A stretch of 64,000 nucleotides of DNA from Misgurnus anguillicaudatus (Eukaryota; Chordata; Actinopteri; Cypriniformes; Cobitidae), in the NCBI RefSeq assembly GCF_027580225.2, contig NC_073356.2, positions 11,292,501 to 11,356,500 on the forward strand, given 5' to 3'. Positions 1 to 10,290 of the stretch are shown here, in pieces; positions within the stretch are counted from its first letter, which is position 1; the number at the start of each line of letters is the position of its first letter. A program made the translations under genes and the position numbers. The notes under the pieces were generated by a model that worked only from the letters and a program-made list of their open reading frames with translations, had not been told where the DNA came from and did not search any database.

Positions 1-69
1 ACAGATGGAGAGATAGATAAGTCTACAGCTAGACATATAACTGACAGACAAACAGACAGACAGACAGAC

Positions 70-105
<36 letters not shown>

Positions 106-141
106 GGAGAGATAGATACGTTTACAGCTAGACATATGACT

Positions 142-178
<37 letters not shown>

Positions 179-182
179 ACGT

Positions 183-217
<35 letters not shown>

Positions 218-259
218 GTAGACAAACAAGACATACAAATACACAGACAGATGAATGAT

Positions 260-326
<67 letters not shown>

Positions 327-441
327 GGGATAGATAAACAGACAGATAGCAAGACATACAGACAGAAATAATAGACAGATAAACAAACAAGACAGACAGA
401 TAGACAAACAGACAGACAAATAAATGATAAACAGAGATATT

Positions 442-488
<47 letters not shown>

Positions 489-501
489 GGATAGACAGAC
501 A
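1..501. repeat. ACAG/GACA tetranucleotide array, left part
   Basis: Long runs of GACA units, broken by GATA-like and AAAC variants and by one pure GAAA tract. The minus strand reads as an open frame of repeated VCLS residues, which is only the translation of the tetranucleotide and is not a gene. The array starts before the window and resumes after the inserted element at 502-735. Confidence 0.95.
261..326. repeat. (GAAA)n tract, about 16 units
   Basis: An uninterrupted purine-only GAAA run inside the ACAG array. Its purity contrasts with the degenerate array around it, which suggests a recent expansion. Confidence 0.95.
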
Positions 502-734
502 TACCCTTCTGAAAATGAACTATGTTTTTTTGTGGCAAAGGTGAAGTAACCATGGTTTTTGGTGTATTGAATACTATCAGCAAAACCATGGTTTTACTAC
601 ACTAACCATGGTTTAACTATAGCTTTTGAAAACCATGGTTGTCAAAACCATGGTTATTTTGTGGTTACCATGGTTTTACTACAGTAACTATGCTTTTTTA
701 ACTGAAGTAAACCATGGTTACTTTTTGTAAGGGT

Positions 735-735
<1 letters not shown>
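502..735. mobile_element. CCATGG-rich foldback MITE inserted in the ACAG array
   Basis: The element begins TACCCTTCTG and ends GTAAGGGTA, so its tips are inverted. The interior holds at least seven AACCATGGTT-type self-complementary blocks alternating with TTTTACTACA blocks. A shorter relative lies at 52721-52862. It has no coding capacity. Both flanks are GACA repeat, so a target duplication cannot be told apart from the array. Superfamily not assigned. Confidence 0.75.
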
Positions 736-803
<68 letters not shown>

Positions 804-1075
804 AAGATAATAGACAGATAAACAAATCAGACATATGCAGAGTGTACAGACAGATAAACACACAGACAGACATATGGACAGTTGGATGATAGATAGAGAG
901 GCATCAAGATAGAAAGACAAACAAGACAAATACAAACAAACAGACAGACAGATGGACAAAAGACATAGAGATAAACATACAGGCAGATAGATAAAAAAGA
1001 CATACATACAGAAAGATGGATGACAGACAGACAAACTGATACCAGACAGTCAGTGTACTCTTTTAAGGAATTGCA
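736..1075. repeat. ACAG/GACA tetranucleotide array, right part
   Basis: About 65 bp of nearly pure GACA units directly follow the element, then the array decays over roughly 270 bp into GATA, AAAC and mixed units. Minus-strand open frames here (VCLS/CLSV repeats) are artefacts of the repeat. Confidence 0.9.
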
Positions 1076-2640
1076 ATACATAAATGGTAGAGAGAATGGT
1101 AAAAAGACCTACACTAATATACAGCTAGTTTCTAAATCTATAGAATAACCTCTCAGGAGTAAAAACCCGACAGCTCTGACCTACATTACCATCATCAGTG
1201 TTTTCATCTGAAAAAGCGTGGGCTGTGTAGGTGTACAATTTTATCTGGAATGCTTCCCATGTCCCACATTCCCACCACACTACTTCAAACACATCCTAAC
1301 AGGAATCCCCAGCGAATGAAAGATTTAAGATTTAACAGCCAGGTGAGTCTTACCGCAAAGAGACTAAAGGTAAAGGTATCTTTAGCACTGCTTGCTTATG
1401 CAAACATTGCTATTTTTATTTGCCATTCTGTAACACTTTCCTATAAAGAAAAACAAATTCTGCTATAACATTTATCTTGTGCAGGATAATTTTTGTCTAG
1501 TAGATTTAAATCGATCAAGCCATGTAATCGACAGAATATCACTCAGAGAATGTGGGGTCTTTAGGCTCAGCCAGAATGCATCCAAGCAGAGCACCCTAGC
1601 AACCACACATAACACCTTAGCAACCGCATAGCAACATCCACGGTTGCAAGTTTTTGCACTGTAAAAATCTCTCTCGTAGTCGTGTGCAATGGCACGTGTG
1701 TTATATAAAATAACACATTTTATTTGTGTAATAGCCACAGCATTATACTTTCTGTTGCCTCTCTTTCTGCATGTCTCACTGTCCAGTGAAGAGATACCGA
1801 CAGTGTGATGCAAGCACAAAAGCCCAGTGAGATAAAGACGAATGAATGAAAAATGAACAACACATCCATATAACAGATTAATATGACCTTTTGATGTTTA
1901 TCACCCACCCGACTGCATCAACGTAATAGACACTGTCTTTGTCTCGGCATCTGACCCCCAATAAACCCAGTGCTTCAGTCCGGCTCTCCTGTGCAGCGAG
2001 TAGACGGTGAGAAAGAAAGAGAGGAGAAAAAACAGAGGACAGAGATGACAGATCGACCAAGACCACACTAAGCTGTGCCAGCTCTCATAAATCATACATG
2101 CTTCTCAGACATAGCGCCAGCTTATACTCTAATGATCAACACGACCTCTTTATTCGCTCAACTCTTTCTCCCGTGATTCCCTTGTTTAAATGTCCCATTG
2201 CTCTCAAGCTTCAATGCATGCTGGAAATATAGTGTGTTTCAGTCTTCTTGCGAGTCGGGTTTACAGTAAGATGATTGTGTGAGCCTCAGGCATAGATACT
2301 CTTTTATGAAGACGTCTTTATGAGGTTGATGTGTTACTGCTTGTGAATGTAAATGAGCTGTGACTGACACATATGAAAGCATTAAGACCATATGACCTTC
2401 TAAAGCAAGATACATTTACATTTAAATGTAATCATTTGAACATGCATTACACTTTATGTATTAAAAATAAATTTTCCACATTTAATATTTTCAATATTTA
2501 TCCAACGATGTACCACTGGAGCTACAGGAACACCTTAAGCAATTTACAAATGAGAAAAAGCTCAAGTGATTCAACAAACAGGAGGCAATAATATTAGCAT
2601 ACTCTGAAAATTTTTGGGTTGTTTTAATTCATTGTTTGGT
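1076..2640. other. Unassigned sequence, no gene seen
   Basis: Ordinary AT-leaning sequence. The open frames here are short, overlap in several frames and show no recognisable domain. The only named piece is the minisatellite remnant at 1588-1640. Part of it (about 1880-2200) shows no repeat signature and could be old single-copy DNA. Confidence 0.6.
1588..1640 (-). repeat. Short copy of a GGTTGCTA-GGGTG minisatellite family
   Basis: Contains CACCCTAGCAACCACA followed by ACACCTTAGCAACCGCATAG, i.e. repeats of the reverse of GGTTGCTA(A)GGGTGTT. Related units occur at 11596-11735 (opposite orientation) and about 48867-48895. Confidence 0.65.
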
Positions 2641-2664
2641 TGAATATAGTCTCGCGTAGCCAGA

Positions 2665-2970
2665 CCTTTCTACTGAGGGTCACTTGATTGACAGGTGAAC
2701 TGCCACTGCTGTCACTTCCGTCGAGTAAGGCGGGCGTGGTCTCAGCAACCAGGTACCGTAGTTCCACCCACGTCCCGCCTCTTTGCCCAATTTAGGTTAT
2801 CCTCGAGTACACGGTGATGAGCTGCCAATATAGTGATGGCTGGGTCCCCCAACTACTGGTTTCAAAAATGTTATTCACAAACCAAAGAGTGACGTCATGG
2901 ACACTAGATTCGTGTTTTTTACAGTCTATGGGGTCAACATGGCAAATCTTATTAGTTCTTGTGCATCTCT
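2665..2970 (+). repeat. Dispersed repeat, member 1 of an inverted pair
   Basis: Shares with the reverse complement of 4813-5125 a series of blocks in the same order: CACTTGATTGACAGGTGAAC, TCCACCCACGT, GGGTCCCCCAACTACTGG, TTATTCACAAACCAA and TTTTTTACAGTCTATGG. The last block, with its ACAGTCTATGG, also recurs near 20730. Class unknown; no coding content. Confidence 0.75.
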
Positions 2971-3370
2971 TGACTAAAATGCAAGTATTTTTATTAGTAG
3001 GTGACCTAATCCTTTAATATTTCGGATTTGTTCAGTATTGCCTTAGTCAGCACTATTATTAAATGAAAAGGCTGATTGAATTACACAGAAATGTACAAAT
3101 CTGTTGCATTTCTTTCCCTGCTATATTCTGGTTTAATGCTTTCTTTTGTATATCATAAAGTGAAGCTTCGGTTGTTCAGCTCCTGTTTATGTTTGCTGTG
3201 TAAGTTTGGTGTATCCTTCTCATTATTGCAATACTGCGATACTCCAACAAAAATGTTGGGTTGTTTTCACCCATGATTAGGTAAAATACGAACAAACCCA
3301 ACTAACATGGGGGGGTCTTCCTACTGATGGTCTGGGAACCATGGCAGCTTTGAACGGCCAGCGACCATCC

Positions 3371-3765
3371 ATGCGATGGAATATGCGGGATATTTATGCA
3401 ACTTATGCGATGGAATTGCGAGTATTTGGGAAAATTGCGGAACTTGCAAAAGCTGCAATGATGTTCACGTCACATAATCACGTCACTTCATAATGTTCCC
3501 ATGGCAACAGAGGAAACGGCTGCGCTTGTGTGAAGTAAATGCACATTTTTCAACTTTCTGCTAATATATATGTGACTTTTTGCTACGAAAATGCGGGGAT
3601 TATAAAATCATGCAAGCCACACATATTTTGTGCGCGGAAATCTGTAATTAATGCGGCGAAAGTGCGTCGTATTTGGAAAAATGCAGCCCCGCATAAATAT
3701 GCGGACTTTGGCTGATTATGCAATAAATGATGCGATCGCACAATCGCGTTTTTCTGGAGGGACTG
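3371..3765. mobile_element. hAT-like non-autonomous element, 5'-truncated copy
   Basis: Matches 6050-6984 almost throughout: GGAATATGC, CACGTCACTTCATAATGTTC, TGCGCTTGTGTGAAGTAAAT, TTTTTGCTACGAAAATGCG, and a terminal TCTGGAGGGACTG. A GCGATCGC palindrome lies near the right end. The final CTG fits hAT-type ends. The left terminus seen in the second copy is missing here. No open frame of its own. Confidence 0.7.
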
Positions 3766-3811
3766 CCATATGAATGACACGTAAAGCCGCCTATCACATT
3801 TCGCTTCGTAC

Positions 3812-3932
3812 CATTCCTTAGGATCCAAACAGGGATGAATTTAGAAGCCACCAAACACTTCCATGTTTTCCCTATATAAAGACTGTTACATGAGTAGTTA
3901 CACAAGTAAATATGGTGGCACAAAACGTGGCA
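3812..3932. mobile_element. Fragment of the TTAA foldback family
   Basis: Matches the right arm of the foldback element at 23236-24450 (reverse complement) through ATTCCTTAGGATCCAAACAG, GAATTTAGAAGCCACCAAAC, then a block near TGTTACATGAGTAGTTACAC and ATGGTGGCACAAAACG. Only the inner part is present; termini are absent. Confidence 0.75.
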
Positions 3933-4159
3933 ATTTTTTAAGCAGATAAAAAAATGAATGTGTATGGCGGAAGAGCACTTAGTTTGCAGCACTTCCCCCT
4001 CGGCACATAGTAACATCATCACTCCCGACCACTCCCCCTCTCGCTCAAACTTCCGTCAATATTACTGCGTCGGAGGTCAGAAAAGTGTTTCATATCCAAC
4101 GGTCCGTGGGCATGACTTCTGAGGCTGAGACTAGCCCTGCGTTCCAGTTTGTTTTAAGA

Positions 4160-4812
4160 TTACCATTAATTTACTGGTAAGCGCTATGTGTGAACACAAA
4201 AATATAGATTACCGGCATTTAGAACGGACGACGTCAGACCACGCTGACAGCTTTGAGTCAATCATTACGTTTTAATACAGATGACACAATTCCCCCCACT
4301 GTTTACGGACATTTCCAAACACACGCTGCTTGAAAGTCAAGCACACCTGAAGTTAACATCCACATTTCTTCACCAAAGTTGTTTAAAACAGCTTACCATC
4401 TACTTGCCGAATTGTCGACGTCCTTAGCACGCCCCCTGTGAAGCCTATTGTGCAAACAGTACTGTTGTTTAAGACGCATTTTCGGTTTGACATCACATAA
4501 TGCAATGTTGTTTGGTCACAAGCAACTTCGCGACGTCAGCGTTTACCACAGACGTGAAAACAACAAAATATGGACCGTAGATATGAACGACGTAGATTGT
4601 TTACACAACACTGAGCTCGCCGCGCAACACCGGTAACGTCCGCTTTCTCAACAAATTTACCTGTATTTTGATACTGATGTGTAAATGATGTCTTACTTGT
4701 AAAAAGACGAAATGTCACTGCGTGTGTGAATAGCACATTTTTGTATTTACTGGTAAATTAATTTTGGTAAATTCATGGTAATTTACCAGAATTACTGTGT
4801 GAAAAAGGCTTT
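4160..4812. mobile_element. Probable MITE with TTTACCGGTAAA-type palindromic ends
   Basis: The left side (ATTACCATTAATTTACTGG, then TGTGTGAACACAAAAAT) is the imperfect inverse of the right side (CACATTTTTGTATTTACTGG, then GGTAATTTACCAG). About 500 bp of unrelated-looking sequence lies between. Boundaries approximate and class not assigned. The short open frames inside have no recognisable domain. Confidence 0.45.
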
Positions 4813-5125
4813 TGACAACTAGCCAATAGATGCACGAGAACCAGTAAGATTTCCCATGTCTGCCCATAGACTGTAAAAAATATTAGTTTAGTGTCCGTGA
4901 CATCACCCTTGGTTTGTGAATAACATTTTGGAAGCCAGTAGTTGGGGGACCCTGCCATCACCCTTTTGGTGTCTTGTCAGCGTGCATCACCTGCGGATAA
5001 CCGTAAATGGGCAAAGAAGCGAGACGTGGGTGGAGTTGAGGTGCCTCCTTGCTGAAACCACTAGCTCGACGGTAGTGACAGCAGCGGCAGTTCACCTGTC
5101 AATCAAGTGGCCACACCCTTAATTA
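4813..5125 (-). repeat. Dispersed repeat, member 2 of an inverted pair
   Basis: Reverse-oriented homologue of 2665-2970 (see block list there). The two copies are diverged by substitutions and small indels, so the pair probably arose by two insertions, not by recent inversion. Confidence 0.75.
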
Positions 5126-5280
5126 TGCAGAACTTTAAGGCTTAATATAATTTAAATGGATGAGTTTAAAAAATTCATGAAGTTATCATGAAAATTAGCT
5201 ATATAGACCAAAACACTTTTTGTACCAGGCTGTAAACACAATTATTTCTGCTGTAAAGAGGGGCATTTTAACATTGGGGT

Positions 5281-5419
5281 CTCTTTGGTAGAGTATTGTG
5301 TAAGTAGTGCACAGGTCATGGGTTTGATCCAAGGGAACATACACTTATAAAACGTATACCTTGTCATAAACTCTGTGTTGCTTTAAAAAAAGCGTCTGCC
5401 AAAAGCATTCATGTAAATC
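5281..5419 (+). mobile_element. tRNA-derived SINE, 5'-truncated copy
   Basis: Reads GGTAGAGTATTGTGTAAG, a B-box-like GGGTTTGATCC, GGGAACATACACTTATAAAA, then TGCTTTAAAAAAAGCGTCTG and CCAAAAGCATTCATGTAAA. Order and content match the other copies here (39397-39530 is best preserved). The A-box region is mostly lost. Cyprinid SINEs of this layout are known; I do not assign a named family. Confidence 0.75.
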
Positions 5420-5960
5420 ACCTTTCCTTTTCAGCCGTTGTGCACCTGTGTTTTGCTCTCTGCCCATAAGCTGATGGTGAGGGGCGGGGCTTAAGCCTCT
5501 ACAACTCTCTTCTTCTGTCTTGTAGACACCAGTGGCTCACATGTGAGGTAGAGAGACCTAAGGGGCTGCGTTCGACTGCTCTCTCTCCCACTCCACTGCC
5601 AGCTGCTCTTATGATGTGAAAGAGAATTTATAATCGGGTGGCTGAGGAGATGAGACGAAATTAGAGAAGCGAGAGAGAAAGAGAGATAGGAAGGAGTGGT
5701 GGAGAAAGTGGTGACCTAATTCTGTGCAAATGGCGGTTCTGCTGTGGTAGGCTAGGCAGCTTTCTCTTTCTCTCTCTCGACTTCAGAAGGCAAACTTCTG
5801 CCTGGCCTTTCTCTTGGGTCTTCTGACAGTGTAGCTGGAATGCTTTAAGCTTCTATGCTGCCGTTGCATTTCTGCGTGCTAAATGTGTGATGATTCCTAA
5901 TACAACACAAACACACAATGTATGCCATAAACTAGGCCACTGCCTAGAGGTGTATTTCGC
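5420..5960. other. Unassigned sequence, purine-rich around 5650-5710
   Basis: No gene seen. A GA-rich stretch (GAGAAGCGAGAGAGAAAGAG) precedes a CT-rich stretch (TTCTCTTTCTCTCTCTCG). No transposon ends recognised. Confidence 0.55.
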
Positions 5961-5971
5961 GAAACTGCAAA

Positions 5972-6984
5972 GGACGACCTTCCAAAAAATGCAGGGTTTT
6001 TTATGATTGTTGTGGGCAAAAATCCTTGATCTTGCAGCGTTTTCTTAAAATGAGATGGAATATGCAGAATATTTATGCAATTTTATGCAATTAAATTGCG
6101 GGAACTTGCAAAAACTGTGGTTGGGGTTTGCAGTTTTCTATGATGTTCACGTTGCGTAATCACGTCACTTCATAATGTTCCCATAGCAACAGGGGACTTG
6201 GTTGCGCTTGTGTGAAGTAAATGCAAAAATTTTTTACTTTCTGCTAAGATATGTGTGACTTTTTGCTACGAAAATGCGTAGCAAAAAAAATCATGCCAGC
6301 CCGCATATTTTGCATGTGGAAATTTGCTATTTATGCAGCAGAAGTGCAGCATATTTAAAAAAATGCGGCCCAAAATTTGCGGGCTTTGGTTGATTGAAGG
6401 ACAAGTTTGGTATTTTACACTTAAAACCCTGTTTTCAGCTTGTTTATGATGAAATAGAAAGGTTTTGACTGAAATTTGGACATATGCGGCTGCCCCGAGA
6501 ATTTTCGGGTGTTTCTTGTATCACCTCCACCTCTACAATGGCTGCATAGGTGCACTGGAACAATCCTTCCTAAAAGGCATTAAACTTTCATTTCGTTTCG
6601 AGTGGTCAGGGGTGTTCACTGGTATGCTCACACAAAAATTGCTGCAAAAGATGCTTTCCAACAGGTTTTATCGTAGTTTTTGTCCAACTTCATTGACTTG
6701 TATTAGATGTGCTGTGAGGTATTGCTCCGTGCCGGGAACTTTGTTTGTATTCTTGCAATTGGCAAAGGCGGATTAGCGCCACCAACTGGGCTGGAGTGTC
6801 TATTATTCAAGCTCTCTACGGAAGAATGTACAGGTGTTAGGCGTTTGGAAAAATAGGTCCACAGGTTAACAACGTGTAGTAAAACACCTGTTGGTGAAAA
6901 CAGGGCTTTAAGTGTAAAATACCGAACTTGTCCTTTAATCATTGAATCATGCGATCGCATAAACGCGTTTTTCTGGAGGGACTG
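5972..6984. mobile_element. hAT-like non-autonomous element interrupted by a second transposon
   Basis: The left end is a degenerate CCTTCCAAAAAATGCAGGG and the right end is CGCGTTTTTCTGGAGGGACTG-like, finishing at 6984; the tips are imperfect inverses. The body matches 3371-3765. At 6397 the body stops and resumes at 6936 with ATTGAATCATGCGATCGC, which in the other copy directly follows the CTTTGG-TGATT block. Without the insert the element would be about 470 bp. Confidence 0.7.
6397..6935. mobile_element. Nested transposon with about 41-bp inverted ends
   Basis: The left end (AAGGACAAGTTTGGTATTTT, continuing ACACTTAAAACCCTGTTTTCA) is the near-perfect inverse of the right end (TGAAAACAGGGCTTTAAGTG, continuing TAAAATACCGAACTTGTCCTT), with two mismatches. 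A 103-codon open frame inside (6465-6776, plus) has no recognisable domain and is probably chance. Target duplication is not clear. Younger than its host element. Confidence 0.85.
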
Positions 6985-7114
6985 AAAGGATACAATTTAT
7001 TAGCATTTTCAGGTCACATGATGTATGTAAATTACATAATCATCATTTGAAGATGACGCGGTACCAAAACCCCTCATAAACACCTCATAAGTGTTTGCTC
7101 CCAAGTATAAGCTA

Positions 7115-7611
7115 CCCAGTCTCACAAAATTATATACCTGTAGTCATGTAATTTTTTGATTATTTTTCGTGATGCTGTCATGAATTTACGCATTTTTTCG
7201 ATATCGTATCACAATTTTTTTTGTTTATTTGTCATTGTCACGCATTGGTTACTCAACTGCTTTTTCCTATTTTCAAACCATTGTCACTTCGGTTTAGGGT
7301 TAGATTTGGTGTTTGTGTTAGGATGTCACTTTAAGTATTGGTTTATAGTATTTTTTCAGTTTAATTTAATAACTGGCGTTCGGGTTATAGTTGGGTTTGG
7401 GTAAGGACGTCATTTTATGTAAATCTAAGCCTAAACCGAAGCGACAAAGGTAATAGGACAAAACAGTTGAGTAACCAATACGTGACAATGACACATAAAC
7501 ATAAAATTTGTGATACGATCACGAAAAAAACGGGGAAATTTGTTACAGTATCACGAAAAATAATTAAAAAAATTATGTGACTATAGGTACGTTATTTCGT
7601 GTGACTGGGCT
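7115..7611. mobile_element. Foldback element, copy 1 of 3 in the window
   Basis: Almost the whole element folds on itself: CCCAGTCTCAC at the left opposes GTGTGACTGGG at the right, and a central block (GGTTACTCAACTG then TTCGGTTTAGGGTTAGATTT) recurs inverted (CTAAACCGAAGCGACAAAGG then CAGTTGAGTAACCAATACG). Short TTTCGTGAT/ATCACGAAA hairpins lie within each arm. Other copies: 27101-27567 and 41648-42146. Non-coding; the long frame 7156-7404 is an artefact. Confidence 0.8.
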
Positions 7612-7729
7612 GGTATAAGAGCTTTCCTTGCCAGTAATGTTTGGGTTACAGCCCTACATCTATTTGATTTAAAATAATGTACTATTATTCACCTCATACG
7701 TTGTCACTCCCAAGTGGCTTTTCTTGGCA

Positions 7730-8217
7730 TTAACTCTTTCACCGCCAGCGTTTTAAAAAAGTTGCAAGCCAGCACCAGCGTTTTTCATGATTTTCACAAA
7801 AGTTTAATGCCTTCCACAAAATGTTCTTCTTCAAATATATAAACATACAATATACCAAATGAAAGAACAGACCCTCTGCTTTAAAGAAAAAACCCATTTC
7901 ATCCTACCTTCAGTAGTTCTTTTGTAATCAGCTCTTGAATATGGGTAGGTTTCTGCAAAAACACCACATTTTGAGCAAAAAGCAGAGATAATTCCGTTTT
8001 TGTGACGGACTTTTCATAGAGATCCCATTCAGAGCGATCTTTAAAACAGACACGGACATCCAGCAGCTTGCCATAGGGCAATACTTCCGGGTGTTAAAAT
8101 TTGTGGAAGGGCGCCACCTAGTGGATAATAGCGGAAAGACGAAAATACTCGTCATTGGCGGGGAAGCGTTTTCTCTTGATTGACGAGATATCTCGTCAAT
8201 AGCGGGGAAAGAGTTAA
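7730..8217. mobile_element. piggyBac-type MITE with TTAA target sites
   Basis: TTAA at 7730-7733 and 8214-8217 flank inverted tips CTCTTTCACCGCCA and GCGGGGAAAGAG. TTAA target sites are typical of piggyBac and also of Kolobok. A perfect 22-base palindrome centred on GAGATATCTC sits at 8179-8200, just inside the right tip, and AATACTCGTCATTGGCGGGG nearby repeats the GACGA/TCGTC theme. No transposase is visible. Confidence 0.8.
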
Positions 8218-9500
8218 TGTTGGATAATGCTCATACTGTATGTATCCTTTGAACAAAATAATGTCTTAAAATAACCAACTTCCGACAACGTTTGGAATGA
8301 CTTATTGCGAGAGGAAAAATTATGTTTTAATCGCATATCATCAGTTAGTGGAAACGCTGTCATTTCACAAAAGTTTTAGAAAATATTCAATAACTTTTAC
8401 ACAAATCTAATGGAAATGCAGCTACAGTGTGCTTGATTTTTACAAAGTTATTCAAGTCTGCAACATTTCTTATCAAAGTCTTGTTTTAATTTCCTTGAAT
8501 GGATTTTAGCAAGCAAAAACCGAGACATTGAAAGGACGGCTAACTATAGACCCAATATGAGTAACCCACTTTTGCCCTAAATAATCTTGAATTTGGTTAC
8601 ATACCATTTTTGCCAAAATAACTTTAAGATGTATGATATTCCAACATGTTAGCAAAGTCAACAGGTGTTTGCTTTCATTTGTTTTAAACGTATACGTATA
8701 ATCTATTTTTGGGCTATGGTAGATGTATGTTAGATTTTCACTGACAGCCCAAATTTAGCATTGTTTAGCCGAAATTTGTTGCTGGGTAGTCATTCTGAGC
8801 AACAAAAGAGCCAAACTATTTTCTCCCGAATCTCACGATCCACCACTAACTTTCCAGTACAGATTGAAAATGATTATCATACAACAATATCTAAAAGATG
8901 AATGAATGGAAACTAATAATAGGGCGCTTGTGTGGTCTCCAGGGGTGCAGAGGAGAAGGCTTAAATAATGAACAAGATTGTACAGCCGCTGCTGAAAATG
9001 AAGGTCAAGTCATGAACTCTAAATAAAAGGACTTTCTGGACCACAAAGCACATATAAACATACAGCGAGAGGGCTATTCGATTCCCACGGTCTATCTCGA
9101 CATCCTATCACGGTTAGAGCTGATTTTGTTTTACATTTCCTGCAACCCTCCAGGACAATAAAATAGATGCATACTAGTGACGCTTTAAAACTAAAGAGAA
9201 GAAGAAGGGTGCTGTCCTGTGTGGGCTTTAAAGGTGAATATCTGACTTTTGTGTATCAGGTCTCCCTGTGTGTTGACAGGTGCTGTCTGTGGGTAATTGG
9301 TTCCCATCAAAGTGTTACTCAGCACAGGGTCAAGCACAGGAAAAGTGGGCACCACTTACCCCTCGGTCACAGTATTTCACTGATAGCACAGCAGGGTGAG
9401 TAGAGGCTGGAAACATTGACAGTTAGCATAGCTGTGGTTATTTACTGTAATTAAGATTTCAGTAATACAGCAACACATTGGGGGTAATATGGCAACTCAA
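8218..9500. other. Unassigned sequence, no gene seen
   Basis: AT-leaning sequence with no recognisable transposon ends, repeats or coding domains. The 78-codon plus frame at 9167-9403 has no start context or domain that I recognise. Confidence 0.55.
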
Positions 9501-9506
9501 GCAGCT

Positions 9507-9745
9507 AAAGCCAGGGGTATAGTCTGTTTTTTTACGTGTACGCGCACAGTCGAATGCACAGCCTTGCAAAATATAGCCTAATTGACTTGTATGTGACATT
9601 CCACACATGCAATTGCGACAAAATGCAATGTATCTCCTGGGCTACATGCGCGACCTATGCATACAACGTACACAGGGATTCAAAACTACGGCAGTGCGTA
9701 TACAGTACGTATGCATAAAACATGGACCATACTTTGGCCTTAAGT
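9507..9745. mobile_element. Short TIR element rich in ACG/TGCAT motifs
   Basis: The left tip TAAAGCCAGGGGTATAGTCTG is the imperfect inverse of the right tip CATGGACCATACTTTGGCCTTAA. The interior (GCACAGCCTTGCAAAATATA, ATTGCGACAAAATGCAATG, ACGTACACAGGGATTCAAAA) is matched in reverse orientation by 60608-60952 and, in part, by 20336-20425. The open frame 9536-9718 is inside the repeat and is not a gene. Confidence 0.65.
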
Positions 9746-10059
9746 TGCGCCCAACTTTCAGACTTTATTTTTAAGTGCACTAAAAACTATTTCCATTTGT
9801 GTTTTTGAAAAATGTCACGGACACGAACACAATGATGTCAAAATGATTCCCATTTACATAGATCTGCAAAAATGACTAAAATCTGTATTATGAGTGCAAG
9901 GCCAGTAGTTGGCGATATTACTTCGCAAAGAAACATTATGCACATGTGCATTCTTCTACAGTGTGATAAACACAAACAATCAAGATGGCGATAAATTTGA
10001 GCTATTTTGTTTGGACAGATGATAAGGTTTTGGAAATTGTAAACTTTGTTGGCAAAGCA
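9746..10059. other. Unassigned sequence
   Basis: No gene seen. Nothing recognised apart from the phrase GCCAGTAGTTGGCGATATTA, which resembles pieces of common fish repeats but was not matched elsewhere in the window. Confidence 0.5.
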
Positions 10060-10290
10060 TTAAAGGTGGGGTGCATGATTTTTGAAAAACCGAGTTGAGT
10101 CGTGTACCAAAACACACTTGTAGCCAATCAGCACTAAGGGGCGTGTCTACTAACATCGTTGCCTGGGTTGCATATGTGTTGTGCGAGTCTATCAAAAGAA
10201 GGTCCAGATTCTATTGGGGTAGGGGCGTGTTGGTTTAGGTGACTTCATATGTCAACATTGGCTTTCAGAGATCATGCAACGCGCCTTTAA
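10060..10290. mobile_element. 231-bp TTAA-flanked MITE, intact copy
   Basis: TTAA at 10060-10063 and 10287-10290 bracket tips AGGTGGGGTGCATGATTTTT and AGAGATCATGCA-acgcgCCT, which are inverted. The interior reads ACCAAAACACACTTGTAGCC, CTGGGTTGCATATGTGTTGT, TATCAAAAGAAGGTCCAGAT. The copy at 17777-18634 has the same order but is split by an insertion, so this one serves as the empty site. Confidence 0.8.

Noticed and set aside
1..1075. CRISPR-like array appearance
   Set aside because: Units are 4 bp with no spacers, and the genome is eukaryotic; it is a microsatellite.
128..1081. Minus-strand frames of up to 153 codons rich in VCLS repeats
   Set aside because: They are direct translations of the ACAG tetranucleotide array and have no coding signal.
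6465..6776. 103-codon frame inside the nested transposon 6397-6935
   Set aside because: No transposase motif or other domain is visible; likely chance.
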